Origin: Candidatus Aminicenantota bacterium
GTDB lineage: Bacteria; Acidobacteriota; Aminicenantia; Aminicenantales; Aminicenantaceae
Direction of reading: 5' to 3'
Assembly: GCA_030620655.1 (NCBI GenBank)
Contig: JAUXEH010000010.1
Span: 1-21,454, forward strand
DNA length: 21,454 nt
The first letter of the stretch is position 1. Every line of letters starts with the position of its first letter. A program made the position numbers and the translations under genes. Shown one piece after another: positions 1-6,594 of the stretch. The notes under the pieces were generated by a model, which saw only the letters and a program-made list of their open reading frames with translations, made no database searches and was not told where the DNA came from.

Positions 1-36
1 ACGTGATATATCGACATTTTTTATGAATTGGTCAGG
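1..36 (+). repeat. Truncated right end of the structured repeat family
   Basis: These 36 bases match the right terminus of the repeat family: a half-stem TATCGACATTTTTTA followed by TGAATTGGTCAGG. The rest of this copy would lie upstream of the window. The closest relative is the reverse-strand right end at 15995-16030, which also starts with ACGTGA when read in the same direction. The end is separated by only two bases from the next full copy, so two elements lie head to tail. Confidence 0.75.
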
Positions 37-38
37 AG

Positions 39-232
39 CCTGAGTTATTCACGAGTCGAGGTTGCGGCAGATGGAAGGCATGGAGGGCGAAGCTGTGGTT
101 TACCACCGCGAGACCCGATATAACGCATCAGATGCCGTGAGATCGGCTCGCCCGGAGGGTAAAAGATGCCTGCATTTGGTGCAAAAGAGTTTTTCGATTG
201 GAAGTGTCGGCAGCTTTTATGAATTAGTCAGG
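39..232 (+). repeat. Structured MITE-like repeat, full copy 1
   Basis: A 194-base element bounded by CCTGAGTTATTCA (39-51) and TGAATTAGTCAGG (220-232), which pair at 11 of 13 positions. Internal helices are 52-59 with 143-150; 64-69 (GCGGCA) with 133-138 (TGCCGT); a GTGG-TTTA-CCAC hairpin at about 96-106; CCC-GGA-GGG at 151-159; and 160-170 with 209-219. The same helices occur in the copies at 16056-16308 and 21034-21224 with compensating base changes. It ends 26 bases before the first pseudopilin start codon and points toward it. A 60-codon open frame crosses it, but the equivalent frame in copy 2 has a stop (TTG CCG TAG), so it is treated as non-coding. There is no clear target duplication (GGAG against TTAG). 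Confidence 0.9.
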
Positions 233-258
233 TTAGCCGACTAAACAGAAGTAGGCCC

Positions 259-741
259 ATGTTACGAACTTCTGGAAGACGAAAGGGATTCACTCTCATC
301 GAGATGCTGACGGCCATGGCCATCGTGGCGGTGCTGGCCATGGTTGCGGTTCCCCTTGCCAAGGTCACCGTGAAACGCGGACGGGAGATCGAGCTGCGCA
401 GGAGCCTCAGGATCATCCGCCAGGCCATCGACGAATATAAAAAAATGGCGGATGAGAAAAAGTTCGAGGTGGAAGAGGACACCGAGGGATATCCCCCGGA
501 TCTGGAAACGCTGATCGAGGGGGTGGAGGTGACAGAGTCCCAAGACGGGTCAGAGGTCACGAAAACGGTGAAATTCCTGCGCCGCATTCCCAGAGACCCC
601 ATGATGGGTTCCTATGAATGGGGCCTGCGTTCCTACCAGGACGACCACGACTCGACTTCCTGGGGAGGAGAGAATGTCTTCGATGTCTACACGCTCAGCC
701 AAGGTATAGCCCTAGACGGTACATTCTACAGAGAATGGTGA
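259..741 (+). CDS. Type II secretion/type IV pilus-like pseudopilin (GspG-like)
   Basis: A 160-residue protein with a class III prepilin signal. The leader MLRTSGRRKG is followed by FTLIEM, giving a predicted cleavage after Gly10 and the conserved Glu at mature position +5. A hydrophobic N-terminal helix (about residues 11-33) would hold it in the inner membrane before assembly into a pseudopilus. The rest is a short charged helix and a C-terminal region with PRDP followed by a YEWGL stretch, recalling the conserved loop of the GspG major pseudopilin. It ends in GIALDGTFYREW, closely like the end of the next gene, so the two are probably paralogues. ATG 259 was chosen because it gives a normal-length leader. 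It starts a four-gene run with lpxB. The exact role (secretion or a pilus-like structure) is not settled here. Confidence 0.85.
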   Translation: MLRTSGRRKGFTLIEMLTAMAIVAVLAMVAVPLAKVTVKRGREIELRRSLRIIRQAIDEYKKMADEKKFEVEEDTEGYPPDLETLIEGVEVTESQDGSEVTKTVKFLRRIPRDPMMGSYEWGLRSYQDDHDSTSWGGENVFDVYTLSQGIALDGTFYREW

Positions 742-776
742 GCGGCACGACCTTCCGCTCGGGAGGAAGAGTTACG

Positions 777-1181
777 ATGGAAAAAGCACAAAATCATCGC
801 GGGTTCACCCTGATCGAAATGGTCATCGTGCTGGCCCTGATCGGGATCCTGGTGGGAGTGGGCATTCCCCAGTACAAGTCCTCCCTCAAACGCGGTCGTG
901 AAGCCGTGCTCCAGGAAAACCTGCACACCCTGCGGGTCATGCTCAACCAGTATTACATCGACAAGAAGAAATACCCGATGACTCTTTATGCCCTGGTCGA
1001 CGAGGGATACCTGCACTCCATGCCCTGGGATCCCATCACAAAGTCGAACGAGACCTGGGAAGAGGTGATGGAGGAGCTGACCGAAGACGACATGCTTTCG
1101 GGAGTTATCCCCGGCGTGGCGGATGTCCGCTCCACCGCCGAGGGAGTGGGCCTGGACGGGACACCCTACAACACGTGGTAA
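777..1181 (+). CDS. Type II secretion/type IV pilus-like pseudopilin (second paralogue)
   Basis: A 134-residue pseudopilin. The leader MEKAQNHRG precedes FTLIEM, so cleavage is predicted after Gly9 with Glu at +5, followed by a hydrophobic helix (about 10-30). The C-terminal half has a DYPM/PWDP-type loop (YPMTLYALVDEGYL, then MPWDPITK) and ends GVGLDGTPYNTW, matching the end of the preceding gene. ATG 777 is preceded by GGGAGGAAGAG, a strong ribosome-binding site. The frame is open further upstream (a GTG at 738 is possible), but that would overlap the preceding gene and lengthen the leader. It lies 35 bases after the first pseudopilin and its stop lies 8 bases before the likely start of the third. 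Probably a structural or minor subunit of the same filament. Confidence 0.85.
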   Translation: MEKAQNHRGFTLIEMVIVLALIGILVGVGIPQYKSSLKRGREAVLQENLHTLRVMLNQYYIDKKKYPMTLYALVDEGYLHSMPWDPITKSNETWEEVMEELTEDDMLSGVIPGVADVRSTAEGVGLDGTPYNTW

Positions 1182-1189
1182 AAACACAC

Positions 1190-1801
1190 ATGGAGGGTCC
1201 TGCCCGCAGCGAGAACGGTTTCATGCTCCTCATCGTTATGTTCGCGATCTTCCTGCTCACCCTGGGCCTCATGCTGGCCATGCCGGTGTGGCAGACCCAG
1301 ATCCAGCGCGAGCTGGAGGTGGAACTTATCTTCCGGGGAGAGCAGTACGTCGAGGCCGTACGCGTCTTCCAGACTAAGAATCCCGGCAATTTCCCATCCA
1401 GCTTCGATGAGCTCCTGGAAGAAAAATTTATCCGCCGCCTCTACCCAGACCCCATGGCCGAGGAGGGCGAATGGAACGTGATCCTGCTGTACGATCGAAC
1501 ACCCGCCCAGAGCCAGAGGGGGGCCCGCAGCACGCGCGCGGCTCGAAGAAGGGGCACGGCCGGCGCTCAGCCACAGCAGCAGCAGGCCCAAGCCCCGCAG
1601 CGGATCCTGATCGCGCCTCAAAGTGCCCTGGACGCCATCGAGAATGCCCGTATCATAGGGGTGGTCAGCAGTTCAGACCAACAGTCCATACGCATCCACA
1701 ACGAACAGACATCTTACGATAAATGGCTCTTTTTCTACGGTCAGGATCCGGAAAAAATGCCTGAGATCGTCTACTACGGCCAGGAAAAAAAGGACGAATG
1801 A
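1190..1801 (+). CDS. Pseudopilin-like protein lacking the +5 glutamate
   Basis: About 203 residues. The N-terminus MEGPARSENG then FMLLIVMFAIFLL resembles a prepilin leader and hydrophobic helix, but mature position +5 is Ile instead of Glu, a state known among tip pseudopilins of the GspK type. The protein is much shorter than typical GspK. Residues of about 30-100 form a charged helix and a conserved-looking domain (FEELLEEK-type segment, then YPDPM). A Gln/Ala/Arg/Pro-rich low-complexity linker follows (around 105-140, including PQQQQ), then a C-terminal domain of about 65 residues ending KKDE. ATG 1190 is used; an in-frame GTG at 1175 would overlap the previous gene by 7 bases, and neither has a good ribosome-binding site. 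The stop overlaps the lpxB start (ATGA), implying translational coupling. Confidence 0.75.
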   Translation: MEGPARSENGFMLLIVMFAIFLLTLGLMLAMPVWQTQIQRELEVELIFRGEQYVEAVRVFQTKNPGNFPSSFDELLEEKFIRRLYPDPMAEEGEWNVILLYDRTPAQSQRGARSTRAARRRGTAGAQPQQQQAQAPQRILIAPQSALDAIENARIIGVVSSSDQQSIRIHNEQTSYDKWLFFYGQDPEKMPEIVYYGQEKKDE

Positions 1802-3018
1802 GTTCCTTGCGCATCCTCGTCGTCGCAGGGGAAAGTTCGGGGGACATGCACGGAGCCGCACTGGTGCAGGCCTTTCGGGAGCTCGAACCCCGCGCGGAGC
1901 TATTCGGCGTGGGCGGAGCCAGGATGCGTCAGGCCGGGGTTCGCCTGATCGGCACCGTGGAAGACCTGGCGGTGGTGGGAGTCTTTGAGATCATCACACA
2001 GCTTCCCCGGATAAGACGCGTCTTCAACCGGATCAAACGGGAGGTCCGGAGCCAAGGCCCTCAGGCCGCCGTGCTGATCGACTCACCGGATTTCAACCTT
2101 CGCCTGGCAGGATTCCTCAAGAAACAGCGCATACCGGTGCTGTACTACATCAGCCCCACGGTGTGGGCCTGGAGGAAGAACCGGCTCAAGACCATCCGGA
2201 AGACCGTGAACAAGATGATGCTGATCTTCCCCTTTGAGCAGCCCATCTATAGGGAAAACGGCATACCATCCGTCTTTGTCGGCCACCCCCTCCTGGAGCA
2301 GATCCACACCCCTGCGGCCAAGGAGGATACCTTCCTCAGGCACGGCTTCGATATCGATCGGCCCCTCGTGATTCTCCTTCCGGGCAGCCGCAGGATCGAG
2401 ATACGCCACCATATGCCCACCCTGATGGCCTCGGCAGCCCAGATCAAGAAAGCGGCCAAAGCCCAATTCGCACTGCCCCTGGCGGAAAACCTGGAGCGCG
2501 ATGACGTCCAGGGCTTCATACCTCCGGATCTTGAACAGGATATCCTCGTCATTGAAGACACACTGCAATACCAGGATGTCCTGGCAGCCGGTGACCTGGC
2601 ACTTTCCGCCTGTGGGACGGCCAACCTGGATGCCGCCCTGCTCGAAACCCCGGTCGTGGCTTTTTACCGGGTCTCTCCGCTGACCTACTCCCTGGGGAAG
2701 CCCTTCGTCAAGGTCGACCGCTACAGTATCGTCAACATCCTGGCCGGGACAGACGTCATCCCCGAACTGATCCAGCGAAATTTCACTCCGGACAATCTCA
2801 CACGGGAAGCCCTCCACCTCCTTGGCTCCGACGCAGGGCGGGATGCAATGACAGAGAAATTTCGTGAGATCCGGGAGTCTCTGGGCAAGCTGGAGGCATC
2901 CCGCCGGGCCGCCGAGGAACTCGCCTCCCTCCTGACACAAAGCCCTCTCCCCTCCCCTCCGGTCATGAAGACCGGACCAGAGGGACGAAGCGCACAGGGA
3001 TCAGGGTCTTCCGATTGA
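1798..3018 (+). CDS. lpxB: Lipid-A-disaccharide synthase
   Basis: A 406-residue GT-B glycosyltransferase (family GT19) that joins UDP-2,3-diacylglucosamine to lipid X, making the tetra-acyl disaccharide of lipid A at the inner face of the cytoplasmic membrane. Visible landmarks are VAGESSGDMHG near the N-terminus, GVGGARM, the DSPDFNLRLA segment, YYISPTVWAWR, VGHPLLE, LLPGSRRIEI and the acceptor/UDP-site region SACGTANLDAALLETPVV. The family usually ends near residue 380. Here about 27 extra residues, rich in Ser, Pro and Gly, run into the antisense 3' end of pcm (56-base overlap). The ATG overlaps the stop of the preceding pseudopilin gene. Its presence shows an LPS-type outer membrane. Confidence 0.96.
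   Translation: MSSLRILVVAGESSGDMHGAALVQAFRELEPRAELFGVGGARMRQAGVRLIGTVEDLAVVGVFEIITQLPRIRRVFNRIKREVRSQGPQAAVLIDSPDFNLRLAGFLKKQRIPVLYYISPTVWAWRKNRLKTIRKTVNKMMLIFPFEQPIYRENGIPSVFVGHPLLEQIHTPAAKEDTFLRHGFDIDRPLVILLPGSRRIEIRHHMPTLMASAAQIKKAAKAQFALPLAENLERDDVQGFIPPDLEQDILVIEDTLQYQDVLAAGDLALSACGTANLDAALLETPVVAFYRVSPLTYSLGKPFVKVDRYSIVNILAGTDVIPELIQRNFTPDNLTREALHLLGSDAGRDAMTEKFREIRESLGKLEASRRAAEELASLLTQSPLPSPPVMKTGPEGRSAQGSGSSD
2959..2975. other. Hairpin at the lpxB/pcm convergent overlap
   Basis: A perfect inverted repeat CCGGTC-ATGAA-GACCGG lies in the lpxB 3' coding tail and covers the pcm stop codon (2963-2965 on the other strand). It has no T-tract on either side, so it is not a standard intrinsic terminator, but it is the only strong hairpin between the converging genes. 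Confidence 0.4.
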
Positions 3019-3598
3019 ACCTGTGGCGGCCATGTGTGACCATGACCAGGTCCTGGAAGGCCACCCCCACAGGAATGATCATTCGGCCGCTCTCCCGCAG
3101 CTGCGCCTGAAGCGCCCCCGGGATCTTCCCCGGCGCGGCCGTGACCATGATGCCGTCATAGGGCGCGAACTTGTCCCAGCCCAGCGCCCCGTCACCGATC
3201 CTGAACCGGATGTTCTTATACTGTAAATCATCCAGGGCTTTCCTGGCCCTGCTTGTGAGGCCGGGCAGGATCTCGACAGTGCAGACCGAGTCCACCAATT
3301 CGGCCAGGACTGCTGTCTGGTAACCCGAGCCGGTCCCGATCTCGAGGACGCTGTGATGGGGCTGCAGTTCAAGGGCCTGGGTCATGTAAGCGACGATATA
3401 GGGCTGCGATATGGTCTGTCCCTCGCCTATAGAGAGGGGCTCGTCGTTGTACGCATGCCGCCTCATGTCTTCGGGGACAAAAAGGTGGCGTGGGACCTTC
3501 CCCATGGCCCTCAGGACCCGCTCATCCCGGATGTCCCGGGACCTGAGCTGGGACTCGACCATGCGCTCTCTCATCCCCTCATACCGTGGGTCATTCAT
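2963..3598 (-). CDS. pcm: Protein-L-isoaspartate O-methyltransferase
   Basis: A 211-residue class I SAM-dependent methyltransferase that methylates L-isoaspartyl residues in aged proteins to start their repair. The N-terminal RERMVESQLRSR...VLRAMGKVPRHLFVP block, the substrate-site segment EGQTISQPYIVAYM, SAM motif I VLEIGTGSGYQTAVLA, and the GDGALGW and PYDGIMVTAAP segments are all typical. The length matches the family. ATG 3598 is the longest natural start, but it has no ribosome-binding site and follows directly on a hairpin belonging to a decayed repeat; ATG 3574 (before RERMVESQ) is an alternative. It converges on lpxB with a 56-base overlap and lies downstream of proS on the same strand. 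Confidence 0.94.
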   Translation of the reverse strand: MNDPRYEGMRERMVESQLRSRDIRDERVLRAMGKVPRHLFVPEDMRRHAYNDEPLSIGEGQTISQPYIVAYMTQALELQPHHSVLEIGTGSGYQTAVLAELVDSVCTVEILPGLTSRARKALDDLQYKNIRFRIGDGALGWDKFAPYDGIMVTAAPGKIPGALQAQLRESGRMIIPVGVAFQDLVMVTHGRHRFNRKTLIPVRFVPLVRSS

Positions 3599-3684
3599 GA
3601 TATATGCCGACCTCTATGGATTAAAACCATTATACACTAATGTCGGCATCTATCACCCTACGGGCGAGAGGATCTCACAGCATC
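3593..3684 (-). repeat. Decayed reverse copy of the structured repeat (right half)
   Basis: Read on the minus strand, this matches the right half of the repeat: GTGAGATC, then CTCGCCCGTAGGGT (the small CCC-loop-GGG hairpin), then a long stem 3642-3654 with 3599-3611 (GATAGATGCCGAC with GTCGGCATATATC, one mismatch), then ATGAAT where intact copies have ATGAATTATTCAGG. The left half is missing; proS coding sequence ends at 3703. The final ATG of this remnant is the pcm start codon, so the remnant forms the whole proS-pcm spacer and the pcm leader. Confidence 0.75.
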
Positions 3685-3702
3685 TGCTGCACAGCAGTTC
3701 TG

Positions 3703-5160
3703 CTAATAGGCGCGCGCGAAATAGACCTGTTTCCGGCCTTCCCCTCCGCAACATATGCAGGGACCCGAATCGTCCGTGCGGTCGGCATCCATCAGCACGA
3801 CTCGGATGGTGGCCATGGTCTCCTCCTTGATCCGGTCCTCACAATCGTGCCCGCCGCACCACCGCGTCCTGATAAATCCCCGGCGGGTCTCGATGACGGA
3901 CTTGAATTCCTCGTAGTCCTTGACCTCGTGCGTGTTGTCCTCGCGGAACCGTAAAGCCTGATCGAAAAGGGTCTGTTGGATCTCGGCCAGCAGGCTCTGC
4001 ACCTGCCGGGCCAGGTTATCCAGCGACAGCGGCTGCTTTTCCCGGGTGTCGCGCCGCGCGGCCAGGGCCGTGTGATTCTTTACATCCCTCGGCCCAATCT
4101 CGAGCCGAAGGGGCACGCCCCGCATCTCCCATTCGGAGAATTTCCAGCCGGGAGTGAATTCCTCTCTGTCATCCAGTTTGACACGTACTCCGGCCTCTTT
4201 CAGGGCCTGAGCGGCGTTCTGCGCCACGGGCAGGACCGTATCCCTCCAATCCTTTCCCACGGTAATGGGAACGATCACCACCTGCACAGGGGCAACACGC
4301 GGAGGGAACCTCAACCCCGAATCATCTCCGTGGGCCATGACCACGGCCCCGACCAAACGCGTGGATACTCCCCAGGACGTCTGCCAGGCATACTGCAGCT
4401 GCTGATCCTGGTCTTCGAACCTGATGTTGAAGACTTTCGAAAAATGCTGTCCCAGGTTGTGTGAGGTCCCCATCTGAAGGGCCTTGCCGTCCGTCATCAG
4501 GGCCTCGATGCAGTACGTCATGTCGGCGCCGGCGAATTTCTCCTTGTCCGTCTTTTCCCCCGAGATCACAGGAATGGCCAGCTCGGTCTCGGAAAACTCC
4601 CGGTAAAGGTCGAGGATCTTCAGGGTCTCGACCTGCGCTTCCTCTGCTGTCGCGTGGGCCGTATGGCCCTCCTGCCACAGGAATTCCGTCGTGCGCAGAA
4701 ACGGGCGTGTGACCTTTTCCCAGCGGACTATGTTGGCCCACTGGTTGATCAGCACCGGCAGGTCCCGGTAGGACTTGATCCACTTGGAATACATGCTGCC
4801 GATGATGGCCTCGGAAGTGGGACGCACAGCCAGGCGCTCTTCCAGCTCGTCGTTCCCTCCGTGCGTGACCCAGGCCACCTCCGGTGAGAATCCTTCCAGG
4901 TGTTCCGCCTCTTTCTGGAGTAAGCTCTCGGGGATGAATATGGGGAAATAGGCGTTCTCGTGACCACTTTCCTTTATGCGTTTGTCCATCAAGGACTGGA
5001 TGTGCTCCCATACCGCGTAGCCATAGGGTCGGATGACCATCATCCCCTTTATGGGGGCGTAATCTGCCAGCTCGGCCTTGCGGATGACATCAATGTACCA
5101 GCGGGAGTAATCCTCGCTCTTGGCTGTTATATTCTTCACTAAACGTTCATTTTCAACCAC
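3703..5160 (-). CDS. proS: Prolyl-tRNA synthetase, short archaeal/eukaryal-type
   Basis: About 485 residues; class II aminoacyl-tRNA synthetase charging tRNA-Pro. It is the form without the bacterial editing insertion: SEDYSRWYIDVIRKAELADY, MMVIRPYGYAVWEHIQ, the motif 2 region RTTEFLWQEGHTAHAT, GVSTRLVGAVVMAHGDD, and an anticodon-binding domain. The C-terminal domain has a Cys-rich tail (CGGHDCEDRI, then CICCGGEG) ending in Tyr, as this subgroup usually does. ATG 5190 is in frame but overlaps the -10 box of a strong promoter (TTGACA, 17 bases, TAGAAT), so transcripts should begin downstream of it. GTG 5160 has GGGAG six bases before it and gives a family-like N-terminus, so it is preferred. 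A TTG at 5217 is also open. Confidence 0.93.
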   Translation of the reverse strand: MVENERLVKNITAKSEDYSRWYIDVIRKAELADYAPIKGMMVIRPYGYAVWEHIQSLMDKRIKESGHENAYFPIFIPESLLQKEAEHLEGFSPEVAWVTHGGNDELEERLAVRPTSEAIIGSMYSKWIKSYRDLPVLINQWANIVRWEKVTRPFLRTTEFLWQEGHTAHATAEEAQVETLKILDLYREFSETELAIPVISGEKTDKEKFAGADMTYCIEALMTDGKALQMGTSHNLGQHFSKVFNIRFEDQDQQLQYAWQTSWGVSTRLVGAVVMAHGDDSGLRFPPRVAPVQVVIVPITVGKDWRDTVLPVAQNAAQALKEAGVRVKLDDREEFTPGWKFSEWEMRGVPLRLEIGPRDVKNHTALAARRDTREKQPLSLDNLARQVQSLLAEIQQTLFDQALRFREDNTHEVKDYEEFKSVIETRRGFIRTRWCGGHDCEDRIKEETMATIRVVLMDADRTDDSGPCICCGGEGRKQVYFARAY

Positions 5161-5188
5161 TTCGTGCTCCCAAATTCGATTCTCGGTC

Positions 5189-5217
5189 ATTCTATCCCCG
5201 CCCCCTGTTTTTGTCAA
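5189..5217 (-). promoter_or_regulatory. Sigma-70-type promoter of proS
   Basis: On the minus strand TTGACA (5217-5212) is followed after 17 bases by TAGAAT (5194-5189). The transcript would start near 5181-5183. That excludes ATG 5190 as the start codon for this transcript and supports GTG 5160 with its GGGAG ribosome-binding site. Confidence 0.7.
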
Positions 5218-5495
5218 GAAAGCACAACCTTCGCGCCTCTGACTTAACGTGCCCTGCTTGCCTCACGCCGACAGGGTGTGAAAGGTATGCTCTCAGAGGG
5301 TTATCCAGGAAAATGCTGGCATTACACGAGTTAACCAAAAACGATCAGGTTGCCCGTTTTTCAGGGGTAAGAGGGACGGTAGCATCGGTCACCATATTTT
5401 CACCCCCTGATTCATCCTCAAAGGTGATTGTCCCAAGAATTCGAGTGTGGCATTGTTATGTCACCCTGATTTTCGTCAAGGAAAAGGAAGCGAAT
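5218..5495. other. Divergent intergenic region between proS and a PilZ-like gene
   Basis: No convincing gene is seen here. An open frame on the + strand continues upstream of the PilZ-like gene, but its extra N-terminal part looks unlike a protein domain and the good ribosome-binding site (AAGGAAG) is at 5484-5490. A possible leader hairpin pairs TCAGGGG (5361-5367) with CCCCTGA (5404-5410) across a 36-base loop. I found no strong promoter for the + strand gene. Confidence 0.4.
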
Positions 5496-5855
5496 ATGGC
5501 GAAGCCCGGAATCAACGACAGGTTTTTGGAAACGACATTCCAGGAACAAGGTTTTGACATGCCCCTCCCCACTGTTGTCGAAGGAGTCAATGCTTCCGGC
5601 GACAGTTTTACGGAGAAAACCGTCTTGTCCTACATCAGCCAGAACGGTTCCTCATTCTGGTTGACCACAGAAGTCATGATGGGCGGCGATTTGAGGTTGA
5701 CCGTAGACCTGCCCAACGACCTGGCTGAAGACAAAGACCTGAAGCTGATCATCAAGGGAAAGGTCATCTTCCTGGAAGCGCCCAAGAATCAGAACGGCAG
5801 GCACCGCGTGTCGTTGAAATTTGAGAATAAATATATTATCGATGAAAGCAAATGA
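5496..5855 (+). CDS. PilZ-like domain protein, degenerate
   Basis: A 119-residue single-domain protein. Its core aligns by eye with the canonical PilZ protein encoded at 7308-7724: FDMPLPTVVEG, GDSFTEKTVLSYIS, a VDLP segment, then a KGKVIFLE strand. PilZ domains bind cyclic di-GMP through an RxxxR and a (D/N)xSxxG motif. Here the arginine motif is absent and the second reads YISQNG, so ligand binding is doubtful. Family membership is inferred from the paralogue. ATG 5496 follows AAGGAAG at good spacing. It opens a block of three such genes surrounding a LuxR-type regulator. Confidence 0.75.
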   Translation: MAKPGINDRFLETTFQEQGFDMPLPTVVEGVNASGDSFTEKTVLSYISQNGSSFWLTTEVMMGGDLRLTVDLPNDLAEDKDLKLIIKGKVIFLEAPKNQNGRHRVSLKFENKYIIDESK

Positions 5856-5987
5856 ATCAGGACCCCATAGCGGACCGGTCCGGGAATTAGCCCTTTTGGA
5901 TGATAGCAAAGGGCAAAATATCACCCATGGAATCATCTTTAAGAGGGATTGTGCTCCGGCCGATCATCTGCGAGAATCGAGGACGCC

Positions 5988-6371
5988 ATGCGATTAGCCC
6001 AGGAAATCAGAAAGAACACCATACCCGGTAACTCACGCCCTAATAGAGCGGAACGCTGCTTCGACTTGTCTCTTTCCGTCAATGTCCACGGAATAGACGC
6101 CGAGGGCCTCGACTTCGAGGAAACCACCGAGCTGTCCACCATCAGTTCGCAGGAAGCGGTCTTCTGGCTCAAGAACAAGGTGGTGATCGGATCCAAACTG
6201 GTCCTTTCTCTCAACGTACCAAAAACCCTTATCCTGGAAAACCAGCTTAACCTGATCGTCTCGGGAGAGGTCATCTTCGCCAGCGCGGATCCCAGCACCC
6301 AGAATAAACAGCTGGTCTCCATCCAGCTGGACCGGCTGTACAAGATCCAGCCCATCTACACCTCCCGCTAG
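5988..6371 (+). CDS. PilZ-like domain protein, degenerate paralogue
   Basis: A 127-residue protein related to its two neighbours: RCFDLSLSVNVHG, then ETTELSTISSQEAVFWL, LNVP and a SGEVIFASAD strand. The (D/N)xSxxG motif of PilZ domains reads TISSQE, lacking Asn/Asp and the final Gly. An N-terminal RAERCF patch could be a relic of RxxxR. Cyclic di-GMP binding is therefore unlikely without other adaptations. ATG 5988 has GAGGA four bases upstream; a TTG at 5949 would lengthen it by 13 residues. The 132-base gap before it has only a weak CCCTTT/AAAGGG inverted repeat. Confidence 0.7.
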   Translation: MRLAQEIRKNTIPGNSRPNRAERCFDLSLSVNVHGIDAEGLDFEETTELSTISSQEAVFWLKNKVVIGSKLVLSLNVPKTLILENQLNLIVSGEVIFASADPSTQNKQLVSIQLDRLYKIQPIYTSR

Positions 6372-6389
6372 CCCCCTTCCAAACCGCCC

Positions 6390-6458
6390 CCATCAATTAT
6401 CCCTCCCACCCTGTCCGCATAAACGCAGCTTGGTCCTCCTCCATCAATTATTCCTCCC
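6390..6458 (+). repeat. Pair of 18-base direct repeats before the LuxR-type regulator
   Basis: CCATCAATTATCCCTCCC (6390-6407) recurs as CCATCAATTATTCCTCCC (6441-6458), one mismatch, 51 bases apart (about five helical turns). They lie upstream of the promoter at 6506-6534, where tandem regulator-binding sites are often found. Function is unknown. Confidence 0.55.
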
Positions 6459-6478
6459 TCATTCGCCAGATCAGCCCT

Positions 6479-6495
6479 TGCGCTGAGGGAGCGCA
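6479..6495 (+). other. Hairpin upstream of the regulator promoter
   Basis: TGCGCT-GAGGG-AGCGCA is a perfect 6-base-pair stem with a 5-base loop. No T-run follows, so it is a weak terminator candidate at best. It sits about 11 bases before the -35 box and could be a palindromic operator. Confidence 0.35.
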
Positions 6496-6505
6496 GAGGA
6501 TAGTA

Positions 6506-6534
6506 TTGACATTAGAAGGCCGTTTTTATAACAT
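6506..6534 (+). promoter_or_regulatory. Sigma-70-type promoter of the LuxR-type regulator
   Basis: A consensus TTGACA at 6506-6511 is followed by TATAAC at 6527-6532 (15-base spacing) or TAACAT at 6529-6534 (17-base spacing). It lies about 60 bases before the regulator start codon and probably serves 6595-7724. Confidence 0.6.
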
Positions 6535-6594
6535 ATCTCCAAATATGAGGAAAATCAGACACATATCAGTAAAAGGGATGAAAGCAGAACCACA

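Noticed and set aside
62..244. A 60-codon open frame across repeat copy 1.
   Set aside because: The matching frame in copy 2 meets a stop at once, and the between-copy changes preserve base pairing instead of codons, so it is not coding.
2083..2940. A 285-codon minus-strand frame within lpxB.
   Set aside because: It is an antisense shadow of lpxB with no recognisable domain.
5445..5470. A sigma-54-like TGGCA element before the first PilZ-like gene.
   Set aside because: The required GC at the -12 position is absent at the right spacing.
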